Below are positions 1 to 4,509 of a stretch of 8,447 bases of DNA, one piece after another (position 1 is the stretch's first letter; every line of letters begins with the position of its first letter). The notes under the pieces are model-generated. The model was given only the letters and a program-made list of their open reading frames with translations, searched no databases and was not told where the DNA came from. The DNA is from Planctomycetaceae bacterium. Its GTDB lineage: Bacteria; Planctomycetota; Planctomycetia; Pirellulales; Pirellulaceae. A program made the translations under genes and the position numbers. Location of the stretch: the NCBI GenBank assembly GCA_024642765.1, contig JAHEAM010000026.1, forward strand, positions 1 through 8,447. Reading direction: 5' to 3'.

Positions 1-155
1 GGGTAAGGCGCGAACTCAAGTTTTTCAAGATAGAGTTCGGCAATTTCGTCGCGTTCGGGCTGACTCGGTTTGTCGTTCAAAAAATCCTCTGGGCGGATCG
101 CCGTTGCAATGTCAAAGGTATCGTTTTGGTGTTTGTCGGCGATAAATGACAGCAT
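1..155 (-). CDS. Partial unrecognised protein, N-terminal end only
   Basis: An open frame runs from an ATG at 155-153 to the left window edge without a stop (51 full codons); the 3' part lies outside the window. The translation begins MLSFIADKHQNDTFDIATAI and continues with an acidic, helix-prone stretch rich in Asp/Glu and Leu that ends near ...EKLEFAPY. It has no signal peptide or membrane segment and looks soluble. It reads like real protein, unlike the competing basic, Cys- and Ser-rich frame in the same place. No strong Shine-Dalgarno lies upstream of the ATG, and a TTG at 179-177 is an in-frame alternative; the frame closes upstream at 198-200. It is divergent from the small membrane protein that starts at 280. 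I do not recognise a family, and the visible part is too short for a functional call. Confidence 0.55.
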   Translation of the reverse strand, partial: MLSFIADKHQNDTFDIATAIRPEDFLNDKPSQPERDEIAELYLEKLEFAPY

Positions 156-266
156 TTTTGGGCTGAAAAAACACCGCAATCGTAAGATTTTAGCAAATTA
201 CTCTCGCTCTGAACTCCTACTGAACAGTATTGTTTCCGAGGCCGTAAAAGAAGGGCCATTTAGTAT

Positions 267-272
267 AGGAGG
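267..272 (+). promoter_or_regulatory. Shine-Dalgarno AGGAGG deciding the start of the small membrane protein
   Basis: A perfect AGGAGG lies 7 nt before the ATG at 280. The frame is open upstream to a possible start at 70, but that extension has no comparable ribosome binding site and would overlap the minus-strand partial gene. This site therefore sets the start at 280. Confidence 0.85.
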
Positions 273-279
273 CGATCAC

Positions 280-579
280 ATGGCTGATGCAAACAATTCC
301 ACAAAAAACCGTCGGTCGATACGCGCTAAGAAGAAATTGCGTGGGAAAAAATTACATGGGACTCGAAACGCGTTTATGGAGATTTTGGGATTTGTCGCTT
401 TGGGAGCCTCAGCAGCTTTTGTGATGAAACCTGATCTTGTTGGCCGGGCCTTCGGAGAAACGGTGACTTCCGAAACACCGATTGCGATTGAATTGCCCGT
501 TGAGAGTGACCGGCCACAAGAAAGCCTGATTGTTGACCGCACCGTGGGTTCCTTCGGAATAAGCAATTGGTCAGACTAA
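280..579 (+). CDS. Small single-pass membrane protein of unknown function (99 aa)
   Basis: The start is fixed by AGGAGG at 267-272. The protein has a strongly basic, hydrophilic N-terminus (about residues 9-29, many Lys/Arg), one hydrophobic segment at about 31-49 (AFMEILGFVALGASAAFVM), and a mildly acidic tail of about 50 residues. By the positive-inside rule the basic end should be cytoplasmic and the tail outside. The hydrophobic segment carries one Glu and is rich in Gly/Ala, so it may pack against another helix. No lipobox or cleavage site is obvious, so a membrane anchor is more likely than a secreted protein. It is followed 72 nt later by the AEP-HAD gene on the same strand, but an inverted repeat and a T-run lie between them, so co-transcription is doubtful. 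I know no family for it. Confidence 0.75.
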   Translation: MADANNSTKNRRSIRAKKKLRGKKLHGTRNAFMEILGFVALGASAAFVMKPDLVGRAFGETVTSETPIAIELPVESDRPQESLIVDRTVGSFGISNWSD

Positions 580-589
580 TGAACCCACG
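543..589 (+). repeat. Inverted repeat over the stop codon, possible weak terminator
   Basis: CGTGGGTTC at 543-551 is perfectly complementary to GAACCCACG at 581-589, which gives a 9-bp stem with a 29-nt loop containing the stop codon of the small membrane protein gene. A run of seven T follows at 601-607, but 11 nt after the stem. That spacing is too long for a standard intrinsic terminator. It could act as one weakly, or as an mRNA 3'-end stabilising stem. The repeat itself is directly visible; the function is inferred. Confidence 0.4.
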
Positions 590-651
590 TTCGAGCACAA
601 TTTTTTTCGTTCAATTGTGATGAGAGCAATTCCAGAAGTACAATCAGGATC

Positions 652-1749
652 ATGAAAATTGATCCACTCTTTGAACAACAAGCGACTGAATGGCGAAGTC
701 GTTCGATTGAATTGGCGCATTGGGTGATGCTGCGATTGGTCAATCGAACCGACGTCTGGGGGCGTTACCTCAAACCTCAACATCGCGAAAACCAAGCGGG
801 CGAAAGGAATAGCGCGATTACCGCGCCCTTTCGCGACGAACGCGGGAAAGTCTTCCTCGGAGTTAGTTCGCTGGAAAAACACTTCAAGGCTCGCGATGGC
901 GGCGGTGTGTTGGGGATTCATTCCACCGGAAGTGATGGTTCCTGTCGTTGGCTGGCGATCGACATCGACCGACATGATGAAGAGGACTTGTCGGTGACAG
1001 CCGAGGGTAATTTCGTTGCAGCACAGGTTTGGTTTCGTCGGTTGGTTGAAATGGGATTCGACCCACTTCTAATCGATTCAAACGGTCGCGGCGGTTTTCA
1101 CTTGTGGATTGCTTTCGAACAGCCAATTGAGAACGCAACGGTTTGTCGGTTTGCGGACAGCCTGGTTGCGGATTTTGAGCGATTGGGTTTGGACGCTAGG
1201 CCAGAAACGTTTCCGGGCGATTTTCGGTATGGGCATTACGGGAGTTGGTTGAGATTGCCGGGGCTTCACCACACGCACTCGTTTTATTCGCGTTTGTGGA
1301 ATGATGAGCCGCAAGCCGATGAGCCATTTCTCAGCGGGCATGCCGCGATTGATCGACTACTTGCGATGCAGCCAGCTCCGATTGTTGTCTGTGAACGACA
1401 GGGACTTGTGCCCAAAAGGAGAACGGTCTGCGTCGACTTTGATGGCGTGATTCATTCCTATTTGAGCGGTTGGCAAGGCGAAGCGGTCATTGCCGACCCG
1501 CCGATTCATCGGGTTGATTTGGCGATTTCACAACTGCGAAAGAACTTTCGTGTTGTCGTCTATTCGGCGCGGTGCCGAACACCCGAAGGCATTCAAGCGA
1601 TTCGAGCTTGGCTCGCCCGGAACAATATCGAAGTCGACGACGTTTGCGAACACAAGCCACCGGCATTCGTTTATGTTGATGACCGTGCCGTGCACTTCAC
1701 AGGCAATTGGGAAGATACGATTCAACAAATCCATCAATTTCGAAAATAA
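652..1749 (+). CDS. Archaeo-eukaryotic primase (TOTE/PrimPol-like) fused to a HAD-family phosphatase
   Basis: This 365-aa protein has two domains. Residues about 10-240 resemble AEP primases of TOTE conflict systems: the N-terminal part has RTDVWGRYL and SAITAPF, then motif I WLAIDID with D104 and D106 (metal binding), motif II SNGRGGFHLW with H150, and a downstream ETFPGD...GSWLRLPGLHH block. The third acidic ligand typical of AEPs is not obvious to me. Residues about 258-360 look like a HAD phosphatase: motif I VDFDGVI (nucleophile D262, acid D264), motif II S305 in YSAR, K335 in EHKPPA, and motif IV D343/D344 in YVDDRA. All four HAD motifs are present, so this half should be active. AEPs make primers or fill DNA ends; HAD domains remove phosphates. 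No helicase or ligase partner is fused or adjacent. An end-cleaning and fill-in repair enzyme is a reasonable guess; a mobile-element or defence role is an alternative. The start has only a weak AGGA, too close to the ATG. Confidence 0.85.
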   Translation: MKIDPLFEQQATEWRSRSIELAHWVMLRLVNRTDVWGRYLKPQHRENQAGERNSAITAPFRDERGKVFLGVSSLEKHFKARDGGGVLGIHSTGSDGSCRWLAIDIDRHDEEDLSVTAEGNFVAAQVWFRRLVEMGFDPLLIDSNGRGGFHLWIAFEQPIENATVCRFADSLVADFERLGLDARPETFPGDFRYGHYGSWLRLPGLHHTHSFYSRLWNDEPQADEPFLSGHAAIDRLLAMQPAPIVVCERQGLVPKRRTVCVDFDGVIHSYLSGWQGEAVIADPPIHRVDLAISQLRKNFRVVVYSARCRTPEGIQAIRAWLARNNIEVDDVCEHKPPAFVYVDDRAVHFTGNWEDTIQQIHQFRK

Positions 1750-1769
1750 CCTTTCTTGAAACTGCTTCA

Positions 1770-2117
1770 TCAACCGGGCGGCCAATTCAATTGTCTTCCT
1801 CCCAAAATATGAAAATGAAGATGGTCGACGGATTGCCCACCATTGGCACCACAGTTGGCAACCAAGCGGTAACCCTCCGACAAGCCAAGTTTCTGTGCAA
1901 GCAGCGGCACAATGCTCAGCATGTGCCCCATCAAGTCGCGATCATCTGCCGAAAGTCCATCGAGGTTGCGAATAACTTTTTTCGGGATCAACAATACGTG
2001 TACGGGTGCTTGCGGCGAAACATCATGAAACGCTAAACACATTTCATCGTCATAGACGAGCTTGGCTGGAATTTCTCCATCAATGATTTTTTTGAAAATC
2101 GTTCGGTTATTAGTCAT
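1770..2117 (-). CDS. HIT-family (histidine triad) nucleotide-binding protein, HinT type
   Basis: This 115-aa protein has the standard length and layout of the HINT branch. The N-terminal TIFKKIIDGEIPAKLVYDD and the central APVHVLLIPKK are family signatures. The triad DHLHFHILGGR has H99, H101 and H103, and the protein ends in the usual WPPG. HINT proteins are soluble cytoplasmic purine-nucleotide phosphoramidases that hydrolyse AMP-linked phosphoramidates such as AMP-lysine or aminoacyl-AMP; the residue-level match is good, the exact physiological substrate is unknown. The start is supported by AAGGA at 2129-2125, 7 nt before the ATG. It lies 26 nt downstream of the Trm112-like gene on the same strand, a probable operon, and is convergent with the AEP-HAD gene with only 20 nt between the stops. 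Confidence 0.95.
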   Translation of the reverse strand: MTNNRTIFKKIIDGEIPAKLVYDDEMCLAFHDVSPQAPVHVLLIPKKVIRNLDGLSADDRDLMGHMLSIVPLLAQKLGLSEGYRLVANCGANGGQSVDHLHFHILGGRQLNWPPG

Positions 2118-2143
2118 CGCTTTTTCCTTAGCCTTTTAAGCAT

Positions 2144-2404
2144 TTACCATTCTCTGTTTTCGATGATTTGATCTCCAACCATACATATTACGTCCTGGCG
2201 AATCGGCACAATCCAGGTTCCCGACTCATCGATCAACGCACCGGATAGTTGTTCTCGGACGGTTTGGCCAATTCGGTTTTCAAGGTTGCCACTAGAAATG
2301 CTAGCATTGACCTTTACGACTAGATCCTGATCCGCAGGATGCAATCGATTGCCCGAAATCGGGCAGCGAATTAAAGAGATAATTGATTCCGACTGTTTCA
2401 TCAT
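2144..2404 (-). CDS. Trm112-like (UPF0434-type) small protein with degenerate zinc site
   Basis: The protein is about 86 aa. Near the N-terminus it has SLIRCPISGNRL, matching the LxxLxCPxxxxxL start of Trm112/UPF0434 proteins, and near the C-terminus WIVPIRQDVICMV, matching the YPIRDGIPVML end. In between is a planctomycete-like insertion of about 35 residues (through NLENRIGQTVREQ). Canonical members bind zinc through CxxC pairs; here the first pair is reduced to one Cys (C14, with Ser at the second place) and the second pair is absent, so zinc binding is probably lost. Trm112 proteins activate methyltransferases acting on tRNA, rRNA or release factors; whether this one does is inferred. The start is uncertain: ATG at 2404 or 2401 gives the family-like N-terminus, while ATG 2416 and GTG 2431 are in-frame alternatives, none with a good ribosome binding site. 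It is the likely first gene of an operon with the HIT gene. Confidence 0.7.
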   Translation of the reverse strand: MMKQSESIISLIRCPISGNRLHPADQDLVVKVNASISSGNLENRIGQTVREQLSGALIDESGTWIVPIRQDVICMVGDQIIENREW

Positions 2405-2566
2405 TTCACGTGTCATAAGTAGCGTTGACACCGCAGTTTACCAAATTGAATTGCCAGCGTTGAATCGAACTTGAATCACACTGGGGAAAGTGATATCGTT
2501 GCCGAAAATCGGACCCGATTTTAGCTGAAAACAACGCACTCACATTCAAGCGAAGGATCGCAAACA

Positions 2567-3256
2567 ATGTTCCAGTCTGCCTCTCGTTCCCTAATGGCTA
2601 TTGTTCTCAGCGGAATTTTTATCGCGGGTGCTGAGAGCAATTCTTATGGGCAAGAATCAACTATAGATCAAAATCCTTGGTTTTCATTGGTTGCTCAATC
2701 GATCGCTGAGGGCGACATGCCCGCCAAAAACCGAGCTTTGTTAATTGAAAGGGCGCTTTGGTTGGCTCAACACTCACCAATTTCGAGTCAAGCTCCTACA
2801 CTCACTGACCGGCAATCGATCTTGATTCGAAACCCAACGCTTGCACCCCAAATCGAATCCGTTTGGAAGTTGTCCAACGCCGATGACATCGACGAAAAAG
2901 TCAATGAGCTTGAAAATCAACTGGAATCGCTCATCCGTGAAATGGATGACCGGAAAAACAACGTGCTCACGGTTTCCGCGAACCCGTTTTTGTTGCCGTC
3001 GTATACTTACGAACATCGCGACCATTATGGCGACCTAGCCACCGTGCCTGTGGAAAGTCAAAAGACACAAGCGTTGGCTTGGCCCGAAAGCCTTGAGGAA
3101 GTGCCATCGTCGATAGGAGACTTGCACAATCGCTGGAACAATCTTCGCAAGCCATCGACGCAACGAATCGCCGAGTTGCCGCTTCCATTAGTTGAACTCC
3201 CACCTGCGCCATTGCTTCCCGTTGATGACAATCGGATCAACAAGGCGCGACGCTAA
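2567..3256 (+). CDS. Secreted protein of unknown function with coiled coil and proline-rich tail
   Basis: This is a 229-aa protein with an N-terminal signal peptide: hydrophobic core at about residues 9-22 and a likely cleavage near SYG-QES (about residue 28). The mature part has an alpha-helical section (about 37-70, WFSLVAQSIAEG then a Leu/Ala-rich helix), a heptad-like acidic and basic coiled-coil segment at about 106-130 (DIDEKVNELENQLESLIREM), a short aromatic patch PSYTYEHRDHYGD, and a C-terminal section of alternating Leu and Pro (about 203-219). It has no catalytic motif I recognise and no lipobox, so it is probably periplasmic. AAGGA at 2553-2557 stands 9 nt before the ATG and supports the start. 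It is divergent from the Trm112-like gene. A structural or protein-binding role in the envelope is plausible but only inferred. Confidence 0.8.
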   Translation: MFQSASRSLMAIVLSGIFIAGAESNSYGQESTIDQNPWFSLVAQSIAEGDMPAKNRALLIERALWLAQHSPISSQAPTLTDRQSILIRNPTLAPQIESVWKLSNADDIDEKVNELENQLESLIREMDDRKNNVLTVSANPFLLPSYTYEHRDHYGDLATVPVESQKTQALAWPESLEEVPSSIGDLHNRWNNLRKPSTQRIAELPLPLVELPPAPLLPVDDNRINKARR

Positions 3257-3397
3257 AGTTGAAGAGTTATCGATGTGAGAAGCAGTGTGTTTTTCGCGTA
3301 GTTCGTCGTGTTTCCGGTGACGATGCATTAGCTTACGACGGCTGACGATTAGCAACAAACAAATAGCAACGATGCCTAAAAAAAGACGTTGTGCCAT
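3188..3397 (-). CDS. Possible small membrane protein (69 aa), uncertain
   Basis: The frame opens with an ATG and a hydrophobic N-terminus (residues about 5-18, LFLGIVAICLLLIV) followed at once by a cluster of Arg, Lys and His residues, then a polar tail. That pattern fits a small membrane-anchored protein with its charged part in the cytoplasm. Against it: no good ribosome binding site, an antisense overlap of 69 nt with the 3' end of the secreted coiled-coil gene, and a tail of low protein-like character over that overlap. I list it because it is the only coding candidate in the 3257-3614 gap. Confidence 0.3.
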   Translation of the reverse strand: MAQRLFLGIVAICLLLIVSRRKLMHRHRKHDELREKHTASHIDNSSTLASRLVDPIVINGKQWRRWEFN

Positions 3398-3614
3398 AAA
3401 GAAAAAGTCACGGCCCTAACATGCTTTTTCACAAAAATTGATTGAACAAATTGATCGCCGGCAACAACTCCATGCGGGAAATCCTCAAAGGGTAATTCCG
3501 TGTCGTTCGCTTTCCTCCATTGTCGCGCAAGAAAGAAGGTGCGTTGAAACGCACCCTACATTCGTCACTTGACTTGCCGAGCCTAATAGTCTTTACACCA
3601 ATACCAAAGTCCGA
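3257..3614. other. Intergenic region without a firm gene
   Basis: These 358 bases separate two converging genes, the secreted coiled-coil protein and the glycine-zipper protein. The stretch holds the doubtful small minus-strand reading frame (to 3397) and a strong hairpin at 3538-3555. From 3398 to 3537 the minus strand has two or three short open frames (for example one containing FPHGVVAGDQFVQSIF) that lack starts and ribosome binding sites. They may be chance or a decayed gene. No other structure is clear. Confidence 0.6.
3538..3555. repeat. Short perfect GC-rich hairpin, REP-like or terminator-like
   Basis: GGTGCGT (3538-3544) and ACGCACC (3549-3555) form a perfect 7-bp stem around a TGAA loop, followed by CTACA. 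Read from the other strand the element begins TGTAGGGTGCGTTTC. Hairpins of the form GGGTGCGTT...AACGCACCC are, from memory, common intergenic repeats in several bacterial phyla, so this may be one dispersed copy. It has no T-run directly after it on either strand, so it is a poor intrinsic terminator. Its place between two converging genes would still suit a 3'-end stabilising role. Confidence 0.55.
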
Positions 3615-4259
3615 CTAACGATGATAATGATGATGACCGTATTCGTAATAGAAAACGGGGCGAGGTGGTGGTGCATAAATCATGGGTGGTGAAATGACTT
3701 GTTCTCGAACAATAATGGTCTGAGGGGCTTGAGACATTCGCTGTGGATAAGTGGATTGCTGCTGTTGCTGAGCAACTTGACTACCAATAGGAGCTCGCTG
3801 CATCGCAGTAATTACGTTTTCACTTACGCCTTGTTGGTGCAGATTAATGATCTCTGAAACCGTCAACTGCCGTTCAACGCCATTGGTATTCAAGTAGTTG
3901 ATGACAACTTGGTCGCTCAATCCGCTTCGGCACATCGTCACAACGTCGTTAACCGCGACGCATGGTTTTGACATTTGATTGAGCTGTTGTTGCTGTTGGT
4001 AAATTTGGTTTTGGTAATATTGATCTCGTGCAATCTGTTGGTCTTTTGCTTTACCCATCAGACCACCGGCGACTGCTCCAACAACACCGCCGATAATGGC
4101 TCCTTCCGGTGTTTCATCGTTTTGATGGCCGATGATTCCTCCAATAATCGCACCTGCCGCACCGCCGACAGCCGCTCCTCCGGTCGTGTTTTGTTGAGCC
4201 ACAAGCGTTGAGCTTCCGCACAAAATCACACCAACGACGGCAATCCAAATTCGTTTCAC
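3615..4259 (-). CDS. Secreted glycine-zipper protein with Q-rich linker and His-rich C-terminus
   Basis: From the GTG at 4259 the protein is 214 aa. It has a signal peptide (KR n-region, hydrophobic core 4-20, likely cleavage LVA-QQ after 21). Two glycine-zipper hairpin segments follow at about 27-44 and 53-69 (GGAAVGGAAGAIIGGIIG and GAIIGGVVGAVAGGLMG), typical of envelope proteins that insert into or oligomerise in membranes. Then comes a Gln-rich linker (about 74-95), and a domain at 104-154 made of two related helical motifs: NDVVTMCRSGLSDQVVINYL and SEIINLHQQGVSENVITAMQ. A second Gln run, a Pro-rich stretch and a Tyr/His tail end the protein. The start rests on GGAG at 4271-4268, 8 nt before the GTG; the ATG at 4283 has no such site. 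Exact function is unknown; an outer-envelope structural or stress role is inferred. Confidence 0.85.
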   Translation of the reverse strand: MKRIWIAVVGVILCGSSTLVAQQNTTGGAAVGGAAGAIIGGIIGHQNDETPEGAIIGGVVGAVAGGLMGKAKDQQIARDQYYQNQIYQQQQQLNQMSKPCVAVNDVVTMCRSGLSDQVVINYLNTNGVERQLTVSEIINLHQQGVSENVITAMQRAPIGSQVAQQQQQSTYPQRMSQAPQTIIVREQVISPPMIYAPPPRPVFYYEYGHHHYHR

Positions 4260-4267
4260 AATTAGGT

Positions 4268-4271
4268 CTCC
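4268..4271 (-). promoter_or_regulatory. Shine-Dalgarno GGAG deciding a GTG start
   Basis: On the minus strand GGAG is followed by an 8-nt spacer and the GTG at 4259. The start eight codons upstream (ATG 4283) has no Shine-Dalgarno and would put a nonpolar, acidic extension before the signal peptide. Starting at the GTG gives a textbook signal peptide beginning with Met-Lys-Arg. Confidence 0.7.
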
Positions 4272-4421
4272 GGGAATTTTCATATGAGGGGGCTTGCTCT
4301 TGGCCCGTGACTAAGTGGTGGTAAGTACCAAACGCCACGCGACGCCGAAAGGTCAAGTTGCCACTGCTATTATCGGTTACCACGTGTTAACTCTTGGCTC
4401 GGCCAACAGATTCCCGTTCAC

Positions 4422-4450
4422 AATCGCTAGTTGCAATCACAAATCGCTAG
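4422..4450. promoter_or_regulatory. 20-bp-spaced direct repeat, possible operator, with -10-like box downstream
   Basis: AATCGCTAG occurs at 4422-4430 and again at 4442-4450, exactly 20 bp apart, which puts both copies on the same face of the helix. The bases following the copies are TTGC and CAAC. A TAGAAT resembling a -10 box lies at 4461-4466, with no good -35 at the standard distance, as in activator-dependent promoters. It is in the 250-bp divergent region between the glycine-zipper gene and gamma-glutamyltransferase, 60 bp before the latter's start. The repeat is seen; a regulator binding there is inferred. Confidence 0.35.
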
Positions 4451-4509
4451 CAACGCGATGTAGAATACTCTGTGAATCTCTTTTGTTGGCTCAAGTTCGC
4501 GAGGTTAAG

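Noticed and set aside
70..279. N-terminal extension of the small membrane protein to a start at 70
   Set aside because: It lacks a ribosome binding site, overlaps the more protein-like minus-strand partial gene at 1-155, and a perfect AGGAGG marks the start at 280.
571..975. 134-codon minus-strand open frame
   Set aside because: It is antisense to the conserved N-terminal part of the AEP domain and has no independent support.
2425..2455. TTGACA at 2425-2430 as a plus-strand promoter for the secreted coiled-coil gene
   Set aside because: No reasonable -10 hexamer follows at 16-18 bp, and the site overlaps the possible start region of the Trm112-like gene.
4260..4283. ATG start at 4283 for the glycine-zipper protein
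   Set aside because: There is no Shine-Dalgarno, and the GTG at 4259 has GGAG at 8 nt and gives a standard signal peptide.
4315..4509. Extension of gamma-glutamyltransferase to a GTG at 4315
   Set aside because: The extra 65 residues are not family-like, would precede the signal peptide, and cover the direct repeat and -10-like box; GAGG before 4510 supports the shorter form.
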